Positions 35,201 to 48,011 are shown, numbered from the stretch's first letter. The stretch: DNA of 64,000 nucleotides from Aristolochia californica (GCA_029961685.1 JARWKL010000012.1:22553227-22617226), one strand, 5' to 3'. Program-made: numbers and translations. The notes: generated by a model from the sequence alone, not told the origin.

Positions 35201-35864
35201 CGTCTACTGGTTTTTCTGCACGGTTTTGATCTTCTGACCTTGCTAAACCGCATTCTAATTGCAGGTCGCCATTGAGATTCCATACGTCTTTCTCCAATCT
35301 ATCATATATGGGCTCATTGTGTACGCCATGATTGGATTCAATTGGACGCCTGCTAAATTCTTCTGGTATATTTTCTTCATGTATTTCACCCTCTTATACT
35401 TCACCTTCTACGGGATGATGTCGGTCGCCGTGACTCCCAACCAACATATCGCTGCCGTTGTGGCCTCTGCATTCTATGCAATATGGAATCTCTTCTCCGG
35501 CTTCTTGGTCCCTGCACCTGTAAGTAATGCTTCCATCGTCGTTCCATCTGGTTAATTTTCCTTTTGCAAAGAGTACATTTCACCTCTGATCTTGTACCAA
35601 CTGCAGAGGATTCCCGGATGGTGGAAATGGTATTACTGGGCATGTCCCGTCGCTTGGACCTTGTATGGACTGGTCGCCTCCCAGTTTGGGGACTCGGATC
35701 AGCTGCTCGAATCGGGCCAACGAGTTGATGAGTTTATCAGGAGCTATTTTGGGTTCAAGCATGACTTCTTGGGCGTGGTTTCGGTTGTGATCGTTGCCTT
35801 TGCTGTGCTCTTTGCATTCATATTTGCCTTCTCAATAAAGGCCTTCAACTTCCAGAAAAGGTAA
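29254..35864 (+). CDS. Full-size ABCG/PDR transporter, copy A (PDR1/ABCG40-like)
   Basis: There are 23 exons: 29254-29576, 29724-29844, 29940-30028, 30110-30194, 30299-30458, 30550-30626, 30782-30835, 30975-31065, 31165-31466, 31549-31830, 31941-32257, 32346-32506, 32622-32725, 32816-32972, 33058-33332, 33425-33757, 33847-34137, 34226-34309, 34421-34554, 34650-34877, 34995-35166, 35265-35519, 35607-35864. They join to 1450 aa with no break. Order is NBD1-TMD1-NBD2-TMD2: Walker A GPPGSGKT about 184-191, signature ISGGQRKR about 323, Walker B LFMDE about 344; second Walker A GVSGAGKT about 898, LSTEQ about 1005, [11 protein letters not shown] about 1026. The N-terminal Ser/Arg stretch and [16 protein letters not shown] are plant PDR hallmarks. 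Relatives (NpPDR1, AtABCG40) sit in the plasma membrane and move terpenoids or abscisic acid; the substrate here is unknown. Introns 4 and 15 have GC donors, and the linker lacks the intron seen in copies B and C. Confidence 0.93.
30213..30238. repeat. (CT)n microsatellite in intron 4 of PDR gene A
   Basis: An uninterrupted CT run inside the GC-AG intron, about 20 bases after its donor. Confidence 0.9.
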
Positions 35865-37088
35865 ATCAGTAGCTCCCAATGCTGATTCTGCCTCCTTGGT
35901 TACCCATCAGCAGCAGGATATAGAAGCTGAAAAGTTCGTAGAGAGACTTGCTTCTCCTTTAATATTCATTCCTATGAAGATCCCAATTCGTGATCATAAA
36001 TTCTTGTTTAATGATCTGTGCTTGCTTATATATATATAAACTATGTTTGAGCGGTTCCAACTCTTTCTACAATGTAATTAAACAGATCTGCAGATGTCTC
36101 AAATCGTGGCAGAATCATCTGAAAATCGATTTAAGTTCGACCTAATTTCCTTGCAGTGCTCTAATTGATTATATTATTTTTAGAGTTGTGGTTTCTTTGT
36201 TGCTGGTTGTAATTTATTTCACATTCTCCACTTTGAATGAGGTCTTTTCCAATCGTCTTCTCTATAAATGAAATTCCCACTCATTTCTCTCAAAAGCAAA
36301 AATACATCCACATCAACATTCCCATCTCTGCTACCCTCATCTTCCATGAATGGGGCTTCTTCACTGCTCAATACTCAAATTCATATAGATGACAAGTCTG
36401 ACAACAGAACAATGGAAACTAGATTAACCAAAAAGTGACAAATTCCTATCAGTCATTAAAACAAATAAAAAAGGGACAACAGTTGCAACAATGCTGAAGG
36501 TTACAAACACTACTTGCCAAGTTCATTCTTAGACACTGTTGATATGACGAGCAGTGGGTATACCAATTCTCAACCCTGAGCTACACTCACCCAACGAACA
36601 GTAAAAGTCCAACTGATTTGCAAGAGAAAAGGGCGCGCATTATGAGAGTATCAGATTCTCCTGCAGATCATATTTTACCAGAAATATACAGAGGAAAACA
36701 GAAACTGAATAAGAAAATCACAGAAGTAAGAGGACTGAACTACCTGCTTTGCTTCGTATCCCAACTGAGGACGCATGTTGGCCAGCCTGCAACGGGGGGC
36801 TGACGCTAGCACTCACCATATACAACTTTCTGAAAGAAACGTATTAAATCAGATTGCTTCCTTCTCCAAGTTTGTGAAACACACTTGCAAGCCCCTAAAT
36901 CTCAACATACAAGTCAAATTTCTCGTCGGGACCCTCACTAGTGCCACACGTTCAAAGGAAAAAATAAGAAAATCCAAACAAGGATCAGGTATTGGATCCT
37001 CGCACAACAGCATCAGAAACGAAAAAAGAAAAACAAAGAGTTGATTTCCGAAGCAAAACTGCGATGCACAAAATAGGTAAAAAGCTTT
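35865..37088. other. 3' UTR of PDR gene A and spacer
   Basis: The first several hundred bases should be the 3' UTR. No other gene could be supported. Confidence 0.4.
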
Positions 37089-38892
37089 GAGGAAATCTTC
37101 CATAAAAATCAAAACGAAAAAGTTTATTACAGAGTGATTGCATTAAACGGATTGTTTCCTTAATCCTGTGATTTTATTCCTTGATTGTAGGATCTAAATT
37201 GATCCTAAAATCAGTATGTAATACACTATAAATTTTCTCCTAACCTGAGAAAGAATAATAAGTCGGAAAATATTGTTCGAAAGTGTCTGTGTCTCAGTTT
37301 CACTGTGTCTGGTTAATAACCTAGAGATTTGATCGAGATATTGTGATCTTTCGGGGACGACGCAGGGAGAAAATTCCATTCTTTATCCCTGCGTCGTGCT
37401 TCCTGCTGCGGACCCGATTCCAAAGCAGGGAATCGACGAGGAGAAGGTGCAGATGCAAGCTGACGGACGACTTCCCGCGACGCAGTACCGGAACTACCTA
37501 AGTGTGGCCGATCACGTAGTCGCCGAAGGAGGAAGCCCAAAAAAATTCGTCGTGGAATTGCAAAACTCTGTTTTTCTGCAACTCCGTATTCCGGCCATCC
37601 CGTAGCCAAAAGGACATTGCCGACGACCGACGACCAAAGACGATCACCGAAGACCGAAGACCAAAGACGACCACCGACGAATCACCGCTTGGTTTTCCGG
37701 CGCATCACCAGCCCGGCGAAGAGGAAGAGAATCGTCGTCGCTGTGAATAGAATCGCCGTCACAGAAGACTAGCGGAAGCTCCGAAAACCCAAACCGGACC
37801 ACATCTCGACCCGACTGGATCCGACTGAACCGGAGTCGAAGCGGTCCAAAATCGAACCAGAAACGGACCGGACCAGGGAAAAAAAATAAAGTTTATTTGC
37901 AACAAGTTGGGCATATTCATTCGCCCTGAGCTTGAGGGGGAGTGTTCGAAAAGAGGACCCAAGACCACAAAATTGAAGACGCTCTCTTGTCACCGAAGAC
38001 GCTATGTTATCACCAAAGACGCTCTGTCGTCACCGAAGACGCTTTATCATCACCGAAGACGCTCTGTCGTCACCGAAGATGCTCTGTCGTCACCGAAGAC
38101 GCTCCGTCATCATTGAAGACACTCTGTCGTCACCAAAGACGCTCTGTCATCACTGAAGACGCTTTGTCGTCACCCATCACCTAAGATGCTTTGTCGTCAC
38201 CACATTACCGAAGACGCTATGTCGTCATTACCAAACACGCTCTGTCGTAACCTCGTCACTGAAGACGCTTTGTCGTCACCCATCACCGAAGATGCTTAGT
38301 CGTCACCCATCACCGAAGACTATCTCGAATTAATCTTTGGTTCGCCGTGAGAGCACGGTTCAGAAGTGCTCTCGACGAAGAAGACAATGAGACTAGATTT
38401 GACTCGAATCAGACTTGATCGAACCGAATTACCGAAACAGACCGAACTGAACATCCGAATCAGATCGTACAAATAGACTTCCGCTGATCACACCCGATGG
38501 AGCACTCAAGAAGAGTGGATATATGGTATATTTTTGTCTCAGACCAAGCATAGTATGCAATAAGAACTTATAAAACTCGCTTGGCAAGTTGGGCATCCGA
38601 TATCTGTACGCACCAACTTGAGGGGGAGTGTTGGCGTGAACTATCTAAGTCTCCTTTCAAAAGAGGAAATCTTCCGTTAAATCAAAATGAAAAAGTTTAT
38701 TATGGTGTGATTATAGGAAACAGATTGTTTCCTTGATCTTGTGATTTTATTCCTTGATTTTAAGATCTAAATTGATTCTAAAATCAGCATGTAATGCATT
38801 ATAAATTGTCTCCTAAACGGAGAAGAATAATAAGTCGAAAAATATTGTTCGAAAGTGTCTGTATCTTGGTTACACTATGTCTCAGTTCAACA
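37089..38892 (+). mobile_element. Rearranged non-autonomous LTR element (TRIM/LARD-like)
   Basis: A diverged direct repeat flanks a non-coding core. The right copy (38629-38892) is LTR-like: it starts TGTTGGCGTG after a polypurine tract (CTTGAGGGGGAG) and ends GTTCAACA. The left copy (about 37089-37315) matches it from GAGGAAATCTTCC to TTCGAAAGTGTCTG but lacks about the first 36 bases and the clean end. The core holds a GC-rich segment, a minisatellite (37978-38317), and a second AGCTTGAGGGGGAGTGTT polypurine-like site at about 37929. That second site suggests two related elements, nested or recombined. No gag or pol motifs were seen. Confidence 0.62.
37978..38317 (+). repeat. 20-bp minisatellite grading into 27-28-bp units
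   Basis: Nine consecutive 20-bp units, consensus GACGCTCTGTCGTCACCGAA, run from 37978 to 38157. Six longer variants follow (27, 28, 23, 28, 27 and 27 bp), mostly gained by an added CATCACC-like insertion. The period change is sharp. An open frame runs through it in the plus direction, but this reflects the absence of stops in the unit. Confidence 0.92.
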
Positions 38893-39230
38893 AATCAAAA
38901 TTACAAAAAACTCAACTTGTAATAAAAACAAAATCTTACGTTAATCTCGTCCTAGTTATTAATACAACCACCATCATCAAATAATAAGAATAAGGAAAAT
39001 GCCACAAGCCAGTGGGAAACCATTCATCGGAAACGGGAGGGTACTTGAATGAGAACTAGGCTTAAATGAAAGGAGGGGAAAAAATCCACAACTTTCCGGC
39101 CAATCAAGGAAGGCAGTTGATTCCATAGACATTGGAGAGAGATAACTTGGGGTTTGCTTAGAAAAATCGCTTTGAGTGAGTCCCCTGTTGTCTTCTCGTG
39201 CAGGCAAAGAAAAGATTAAACGTTACTGTG
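38893..39230. other. Short spacer
   Basis: Nothing recognisable between the LTR-like element and the second AT-rich repeat. Confidence 0.4.
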
Positions 39231-40195
39231 TGCAATGTAAAATATAGTGGAAAATAATTTTTTGTATTAATGTATAATAAAAAATATAGTGTAGATAAGA
39301 AATTTATTAATTAAATACTTTAATAGATTTAAATTTTATAAGATATATATATATATATATATATATTTTTTTTATTAATAAATTAGATAGATTTTAACTT
39401 GTTTGAATTAATAAATAATATAAAATTAAATTCTTTATTTAATTAATTCAATATATAAAAATAAAATACTAAAACAAATTTTACTTTTATAATATCCAAA
39501 TGCCAAATTTTAAATTTTTAATATCTAAGATGACTTAATTAATTAAATAAATAAATATAAAATAATTTTAAAAAATTCCTTCCTTTTATAATATCCAAAT
39601 GTTAATTAATCGAATTACTACTTTTACAATATCTAAATTCTTACTCTTAAAATAGTAATTAAATATAATATTAGAAATAAGGATTTTATTATATTAAATT
39701 ACTTTAATATATTCAACTTTTATTTTACATAGTTTTATTTGACCTAACTAAAATAAAATTTAACTTTTTTTTAAATTAATAAATATAATTTTATTATATA
39801 ATTAAATTAAATATATTAAAAATTAATTAATTAAATACTTAATTTTATAATAACCAAATAATTAATCAAATTGTTACTTTTTTAATATTTAAACTCTCAC
39901 TCTTAAATTAGAAATCAAATATAATATTAAAATCATGAATTTATTATTATATAAAAATACTTTGATTGATTTAATTTTTATAAGATAATTTTATTTAACT
40001 ATTCAATTAATAAACTAAGATAAATTCCAATTTTTAAAAATAATAATAATTTTTTTAAAAAATAAAGTTTTTTAATTTAATTAAATATATAAAATAAATA
40101 AATTTTAAAAATAACTTAATTTTATAATATTCAAATGAAATAGTGAAAGAATATAATGAGATGAACAATATAAGGTTGAGGGTATAATTGTATAT
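39231..40195 (+). repeat. AT-rich dispersed repeat, copy 2
   Basis: Starts CAATGTAAAATATAGTGGAAA, like copy 1 at 24832. It shares the internal blocks TTTTATAATATCCAAATG, ATAGATTTTAACTTG(T/A)TTGAATTAATAAATA and TAACTATTCA(A/G)TTAATAAACTAAGATAAATT in the same order. It contains a TA microsatellite at about 39343-39365. Copies 1 and 2 are about 14 kb apart in direct orientation, so they could support unequal recombination. Confidence 0.7.
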
Positions 40196-41595
40196 AAGTA
40201 TTTATGTTAAATTTTGTCGTGTTCGTTCTTTGTTCATCAACAGATTCCCAATTTCCACGCTGTGTTCTATTTTCCGATGTGCGGGAGACTTTTGTTCCAC
40301 AGACAGTCGTCCTCGTCACTCCGTCGCATCATGGGCTGACAGATATCCTTGAAAATGAAAATTTTGATTCTTAAGTGTCTCCCAATTTTGACCTCATCTT
40401 TACCTTAATAGCTACTAGTCTGAAGCATGACGTGGAGTCCCAGTAACATCTGCTGCTCTTGGAAGGCGGTGCCGTGATCAGTCCCGATTCTTTGTGGCCA
40501 TTTCGACGCTGACAGGCGATGCTACCTGCCCATGAGGGTTTTACGTGTACGATGAACGGCTGTAGTAAGTTTACAGTTCAATTAACCTAGACGGCTTCCT
40601 TTTGTCAGTGTTGTAAGCGTCTCCGAAATTGACCAGAAACTGACATCAATGAAGCTTCAATCAGTATCTAGTGCAATTACGTATCTATGCTTATTCTGTC
40701 ACTACAAGACGGGTACGTCGAGCATCCCAAGTGCCTCCCCTCTAACAAGGTAAGTTGAGCTTCTATCCAACTAATCGTCTGCCACCATTGCCAAGAACAA
40801 ACGGGGATTTGTCTCTCTGCCCTGGAATCTGTTCGAGCAGGGAATGGAAGAAAATCAGGGAAGAAAACTACAGTTTCGTTCTTCCATTTTTCTTTTTTAA
40901 TCCAAGGAAAATTTTCCATATATGCCTGAGAAGATCATCCATTCTGATGCCTTTGCTTTGTTATTATTTTGTACTCACTCGAGGTTTCATATAAGATGAT
41001 TCATATATTAGCATTGGGGCTGATTCTTTCAGTCAAAATAAGAAAAAGGGTGATTGAGACCTTTCCAGTTTTCTGCTAATTTTTCCATGGCCGTAATAGG
41101 CTTTTCCATTACTTTTGGTGATTTGAGTTCAAGAAATTATAATGTCTCTTGAAGGGCAACTGGCAATTGAAGTAAAGCTTAACACGTTTCCTGGTTCATG
41201 GATGCTAGAATGACACTTGTTACTTTAAGAGCAAATCCCAACCCTGTAGTTTCCGAGCTCCTTTCGTATATGATCATTCAAAAATTAACTGAACCTCCAA
41301 AATCTGACTGTCAAGGCAACTCCATGGAGTTAACCCTCCCAGCAACATAGCCACGTATTTAAATACATATTCGACCCTCCTTTCAGAAAACCCAATAGAT
41401 AGGAGAAACCCCTTCATTTTGTTCAGTTGCTTTCTCCTCGGGAGTTTTTCTTGCTCTTCGGACAGAATTAATACTTGTATCTCAACTGACCTCTTCTTCT
41501 CGTCTCTAATCATGCAGTTGAGATTTTCAAGTTTCTTGCAGTGATACAAGAAAAGACCTCTTTTTGTTGCTTCTTTCGAGTTCAGAGGAAGTAAA
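40196..41595 (+). other. Promoter region of PDR gene B
   Basis: No other gene is supported. A TATA-like TATTTAAATA lies at 41356-41365, about 230 bp before the start codon of gene B. It is a plausible but unproven core promoter. Confidence 0.4.
41356..41365 (+). promoter_or_regulatory. Candidate TATA box of PDR gene B
   Basis: TATTTAAATA, in a position that would give a 5' UTR of about 200 bases. The claim rests only on motif and position. Confidence 0.3.
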
Positions 41596-44500
41596 ATGGA
41601 GGGTACCGATTTTTACAGAGGAGCATCTCTACATCGAACATCGAGTAGAGGTGCTTCGAGAATATGGAGCCATACCGACGATCGTGTTTTCTCACGATCC
41701 TCACGCGATGAAGACGATGAAGAAGCACTCAAATGGGCGGCCCTGGAGAAACTCCCCACGTACGACAGAATTAGAAAAGGAATACTGAGTGGACTTGCAG
41801 GGGAGCACCAGGAAATCGACATAAGCGCTCTAGGATTTCAAGAGAAGAAGAATTTGTTGGATAGACTTGTCAGAGTGGCCGAGGAAGACAATGAGAAGTT
41901 CCTTCGGAAACTCAAAAGCCGAATGGATCGGTATGCTCAAAATTCTGTTTCACCCGTCTTTATATTTCCGTTCCCTTCGTTTTTTTAACCAAGGTAACAT
42001 ATTTCTCCACTTTTCACCTCCGTTTCTTCTCTGTTCTCCCTACTCTTTCTCAGAGTCGGTATCGTGAATCCTACAATTGAAGTACGGTTTGAGCATTTGA
42101 ATGTTAACGCCGAAGCTTACATCGGCAGCAGAGGTTTACCAACAATAATGAATTTCTTTGTTAATTTTCTTGAGGTAATTGCATGTTCATGTTTCGTTAC
42201 TTTCCTATAAGCTCAGAAATATTCAATATCTACTGTCCTTCAACAACAAGGATCATAACGACTGAGAAGTTTTTCTTTTTTGCTTAACAGGGATTACTGA
42301 ACAATCTCCACATCCGTCCGAGTCCAAAGAAACCTCTATCTATTCTTAACGATGTTAGCGGGATTATAAAGCCTAGCAGGTAAACGCTAAAGGTGGTCTG
42401 ATTTAAGAGAAAAGAAGACTCAATAACAAATTTCCAGTTGCGGTTTCTCGACCAATAGTTTAACTTCTCTGCTGTATGTGAAAAAATTTCAGAATGACTT
42501 TGCTACTGGGTCCTCCGGGCTCCGGGAAGACCACTTTATTGTTAGCTTTGGCAGGAAAGCTTGCTTCTGAGCTGAAGGTAGGTGGCTCTTCCTTCCTAAT
42601 TTGATATCTTAGGAAGCTCTTCTGTCTAGAGCTATGAAGACTGATACGTTGCTATTGAAAACCTTTAGGTTTCTGGAAGAATAACATACAACGGCCATGG
42701 AATGAAAGAGTTCGTGCCTCAGCGAACCTCTGCCTATATCAGTCAACACGATCTTCACATAGGAGAGATGACAGTGAGAGAAACCTTGGCTTTTTCTGCA
42801 AGGTGTCAAGGAGTGGGGACCCGTTATGGTAGGCTAAAGTGGTTCATTACGTTTGATATTAAGTGAGAAGGAAGAGGATGAAGCGTCTTGGTGATCATTA
42901 AATGTTAATGGTGTGTAATATACCTGCAGAGATGTTGAGTGAGCTGGCGAGAAGAGAGAAAGAAGCAAACATTAAGCCTGACCCAGATATAGATATCTAC
43001 ATGAAGGTCAGCATCGAGACATTCACTTGCATTCGTTGCTAGATCTACAGAGCTTAACCTGATTTCAGTTTTTCTTTTCTGTTTTTTCAGGCTTCTTCTC
43101 TGGAAGGTCAGGAGAGTGTTATTACGGACTATATTTTGAAGGTATTTTAGGTGACAACTACGCGGTTTACCAAAAGTTCCGACTGATTGAAATCACATAG
43201 TGAACACTGACTTTTGGATTTTCTGTTGAAATTGAAGATTTTAGGACTAGATATCTGTGCTGATACCATGGTAGGGGATGAAATGATTAGAGGTATCTCA
43301 GGAGGACAAAAGAAGCGTGTGACGACAGGTAAAAGCCAATGATATTAAGTAGCAAAGAAAGGAATCGTTTAGCATTTCAGTCTAGTTTTTCCGTGCTTCT
43401 AACTAATTAACACTTGTGTATTCCGATTCCTTAGGGGAGATGCTGGTCGGACCCGCAAAAGCATTGTTCATGGATGAGATCTCTACCGGCCTGGACAGTT
43501 CCACTACTTTCCAGATCGTCAATTGCCTCAGACAGTCCGTTCATGTTCTTGGCGGGACAGCGTTAATTGCTCTGCTTCAGCCTGCACCAGAGACTTACGA
43601 TCTTTTTGACGACATAATTCTCCTCTCCGATGGGCATATCGTGTATGAAGGACCTCGTGAACACGTCCTGGAGTTCTTTGAATCCAAGGGTTTTAAGTGT
43701 CCGGAAAGGAAAGGCGTAGCAGATTTCCTGCAGGAGGTAATTAAGAGGAATTTCTGAACTATTACCCCCCTCGTACACACAGTATTCCGTTAGGGGAATA
43801 ACCCAAAGTTTATCTCCCTCTCACCAGGTAACATCCAGGAAAGATCAGCAGCAGTACTGGGCACGCAAGGATGAGCCATACTGCTATGTTTCTGTGAAGG
43901 AGTTTGCAGAAGCTTTTCAGTCGTTTCATACTGGCCGTGTATTACACCAAGCACTTAACATCCCATTTGACAAGAAGAACAGTCACCCAGCAGCTTTAAC
44001 AACATCCCAATATGGGATAAGCAAGAAAGAGTTAATGAAAGCTTGCTTTGCAAGGGAGTGGTTACTCATGAAGAGAAGCTCATTCGTCTACATTTTCAAA
44101 ATGTTTCAACTCATTGTGATAGCTTTAGTTGCAATGACCGTCTTCTTTCGTACTACGATGCATCATCGTACAGAAGAAGATGGACAAATATTCATGGGTG
44201 CCCTGTTTTTCGGAATTCTTACACTAATGTTTAATGGTTTCGCTGAAATGGCAATGTCGGTTGTGAAGCTTCCTGTTTTCTACAAGCAAAGGGACCTTCT
44301 CTTTTATCCTTCATGGGCGTATGCCTTACCAACATGGATACTCAAGATTCCCATCTCCATTGCTGAAGTTGTTGTCTGGATTGCCCTGACTTACTATGTA
44401 ATTGGCTTCGACCCAAATGCTGGAAGGTGAGACTAAAGCCTGTAACAAGATGATTTTAAGATACTTGAATCTTCCTACCATGCTTGTTAATGGGAGATAA

Positions 44501-47500
44501 CAGTGAAAGCAAAATCTTCATTGCAGGATGTTCAAACAGTATCTGCTTCTCGTATTAATTAGCCAGATGGCGTCTGGCCTTTTTCGTGTAGTGGCTGCTG
44601 TGGGTCGAAATATGATTATCGCAGAAACATATGGATCCTTTGCACAACTCGCAATCTTGGCACTCGGTGGTTTCCTTTTATCTCGAGGTATTATATAGGG
44701 AAAAAGCCTGACATCTTTGCATGTTGTGATTCGATTATGGGGATCAGGCTTGTGTTGATCTGCTAAAACTTGTTCATTATGCAGAGGATGTGAAGAAATG
44801 GTGGATATGGGGTTACTGGATCTCACCGCTCATGTATGCTCAGAATGCAATTGCAGTGAATGAATTTCTAGGGAAAAGTTGGGATCAGGTAAGACTCGAA
44901 ATCGTACTAGAAAGTGATTTATATCACTCTGTTCAGGAACAGAGTCTCATGGCTACCTCTGTTTGAGAAATACAGGTGTACGACTCAACCACTCTGGGGG
45001 TTCGAATTTTGGAGGCTAAAGGAATATTTCCCCATTCCTACTGGTACTGGATTGGAGCGGGCGCATTGTTTGGATATGTACTCCTTTTCAATGGTCTTTT
45101 CGCATTGGCCCTCGATTACCTTAACCGTGAGTACTCAATCCTATCCTTGTTTTGCTTTATCATGGTTTTTATTCGATTAATTCTCATTCTTGGATGTGCG
45201 GGTGCAACAGCATTTGGGAAGCCTCAAACAATTTTGTCTGAGGAGGCCTTGATGGAGAAGCAGATGAACCGAACTGGGCAAGTTCAAGAGCTTGAGCTTT
45301 CCTCTGCTAGTTCAGCATCCAAAGGTAAATTCAATCAAGTGTCTGTTATCAGTTTTGGTAGCACTGAACTCGACTAAAGAGGTTGGTGTAATTGAAATAG
45401 CAGGGAATGAAGTTGCGAGGAGCTCCTCCGGTTTTAGTGATGTCGTTAATGGGAGAAAGAAGGGCATGGTTCTTCCTTTTGCTCCTCTCTCCATCACATT
45501 TGACAATATCAGATATTCAGTAGACATGCCACAGGTAAAACGCATTGGCAAGGCGAACCAAATCATGTTTCTGAACTCGGGGTGTCGTAGAAGACCGACT
45601 GGAACTTCTGACAAGTCGTTTTTATTTACAGGAAATGAAAGCACAGGGTGTCGTAGAAGACCGACTGGAACTTTTGAAGGGAATAAGTGGAGCTTTCAGA
45701 CCTGGAGTCCTTACAGCTTTAATGGGTGTTAGCGGAGCAGGAAAGACAACCCTGATGGATGTATTGGCTGGAAGAAAAACTGGTGGATACATTGAAGGAA
45801 ACATCTGGATATCTGGCTATCCGAAGAAACAAGAAACTTTTGCTCGGATATCTGGATATTGTGAACAAAACGATATCCATTCCCCACATGTAACAGTTTA
45901 TGAGTCCCTTCTTTACTCTGCCTGGCTGCGGTTACCAACTGAAGTCGATTCCGCCAAAAGAAAGGTCGGTGTGATTGTTTGAAACAAGATTTAGCTTTGA
46001 TACTTGTCAGATGGTGGATTACAATTTGAGTATATGATTGCAGATGTTCATAGAGGAGGTGATGGAGCTTGTTGAGCTGACTTCTTTGAGGAATGCTCTA
46101 GTTGGACTGCCTGGTGTTGATGGCCTCTCAACTGAGCAAAGGAAGAGACTGACAATAGCAGTTGAGCTTGTGGCTAACCCATCCATAATTTTCATGGACG
46201 AGCCCACTTCTGGATTAGACGCCAGAGCTGCTGCTATTGTGATGAGAACCGTGAGAAACACTGTGGACACCGGAAGAACCGTTGTATGCACGATTCACCA
46301 GCCCAGCATTGACATATTTGAGGCCTTCGATGAGGTGAGCGGCAGATGAAATGATTCCCTATATTTAAATAGATTTTGTTCTATGATGGTTACTCATCTT
46401 CACCTTTCTCTTTGCTGTGTACTTCAGCTCTTCCTTGTGAAGAGAGGAGGAGAAGAAATTTATGTTGGTCCTTTGGGCCACCATTCTTGTCATCTCATCG
46501 AGTACCTCGAGGTATGCTCAAATGGACATTCAATTTATAACTGAAAATAGTCGGTTTCCTTCTATGATGGCACTACTGAAAATCGTCTGATCTTTGATTA
46601 AAAAGGGTATCAATGGAGTTAGTAAGATCAAGGATGGTTATAACCCTGCGACATGGATGTTGGAGGTGACCACCATGGCAAAGGAAGAAATTTTTGGAGT
46701 CAACTTCACTGAAACTTACCAGAATTCCGATCTGTATCGGTGAGTGATAACATCTATAGCTTAGCCTGCTCTCCTGGTTCCGTTCTTATACAATTGTTGC
46801 TCATGTAAAAACATTGTTGCAGGCGAAACAAAGCTTTGATTAAAGAACTCAGTACACCTCCTCCTGGGTTGAATGATCTATACTTTCCCACTCAGTACTC
46901 GCTGCCGTTGTTCACACAGTGCATAGCTTGCCTGTGGAAACAAAGAATGTCCTACTGGAGGAACCCACCTTACAACGCAGTGAGGCTTTTCTTCACCACT
47001 TTTATAGCCCTTATGTTGGGGACCATATTCTGGGACCTCGGCACTAAGATGTAAGCCATAAATTTCAAGTAGTTTTCATCTGATAGCTGATGATTTTGGA
47101 CTGGTAAATTCTTAAAATACAACTTTCTCAGGCGAGAAGAGCAGGATTTGTTCAATGCCGCGGGCTCCATGTTTTCTGCAGTCCTCTTCCTAGGAATTCA
47201 AAACGCTTCATCAGTGCAGCCAGTTGTGGCCGTTGAACGAACGGTGTTCTACAGAGAGAGAGCGGCTGGAATGTACTCAGCGCTGCCATATGCTTTTGCC
47301 CAGGTAACGCTGCATTTTTCAAGATTCCACAATTCTTTGTTTTGTGAGACAATTAATCCATGGCCACTTACCTCAAAATCTTGAATGCTTTCAGGTGGCA
47401 GTTGAGGTGCCATACAACTTCGTCCAGACGCTCGTATACGGTGTCATAGTTTACGCCATGATTGGGTTTGAATGGACAGCAGCCAAATTTTTCTGGTACA

Positions 47501-48011
47501 TCTTCTTCATGTTCTTCACCCTCTTATACTTCACCTTCTACGGAATGATGGCTGTCGGAATGACACCCAACCATGAGGTTGCTGCAATAGTTTCCGCTGC
47601 TTTTTATGCCATATGGAATCTCTTCTCTGGGTATCTGATCCCTCGCACTGTAAGTAGCCACCAGCCACTTCCAAACCATGTAATTGTATCTCGTTCAAGT
47701 TCAATCGTTCTTTGACAACTGAAGACTGAATATCTCCCGTGTTTCCCTTGCAGAGGATTCCTATCTGGTGGAGGTGGTACTACTGGGCCTGTCCTGTTGC
47801 TTGGACTCTATACGGCTTGATAGGGTCTCAGTTTGGAGACGTAAGTGATCTAATGGGGAATGGTAAATCTGTTGGTGAATTTGTGGAGGATTTCTATGGC
47901 TTCGACCACGACTTTCTGGGAGTGATCGCAGCTGGGGTTGTAGGCTTCTGTCTGCTTTTCGCATTTGTGTTTGCCTTGTCCATAAAAGTACTGAACTTCC
48001 AGAGGAGATAA
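41596..48011 (+). CDS. Full-size ABCG/PDR transporter, copy B (PDR1/ABCG40-like)
   Basis: Exons: 41596-41930, 42054-42174, 42291-42379, 42493-42577, 42669-42828, 42930-43006, 43091-43141, 43238-43328, 43435-43736, 43828-44426, 44527-44687, 44785-44888, 44976-45126, 45211-45324, 45404-45534, 45632-45964, 46044-46334, 46428-46511, 46606-46739, 46823-47050, 47132-47303, 47395-47649, 47754-48011. They join to 1441 aa. Both nucleotide-binding domains are intact ([59 protein letters not shown]), with the two membrane domains and the PDR C-terminus LNFQRR. The exon 43828-44426 is the exact fusion of exons 10 and 11 of copies A and C (282 + 317 = 599 bp). The 54-bp exon of A and C is 51 bp here. The linker is short and Ser-rich and is split by an intron. 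The substrate is unknown. Confidence 0.93.
45580..45677 (+). repeat. Exon-fragment duplication in PDR gene B
   Basis: About 32 bases of the exon starting at 45632 (45646-45677, GGGTGTCGTAGAAGACCGAC and following) occur almost unchanged 66 bp upstream, inside the preceding intron (45580-45611). The intron copy differs by one base near its end. Confidence 0.9.

Noticed and set aside
36730..36850. Apparent minus-strand mini-exon flanked by AG and GT with a 30-base intron
   Set aside because: The implied intron is far too short for a plant, and the peptide matches nothing I recognise.
37907..38184. Frames through the 20-bp minisatellite resembling a repeat protein
   Set aside because: Three 20-bp units make a 60-bp period without stops, so open frames are expected by chance; there is no start or gene context.
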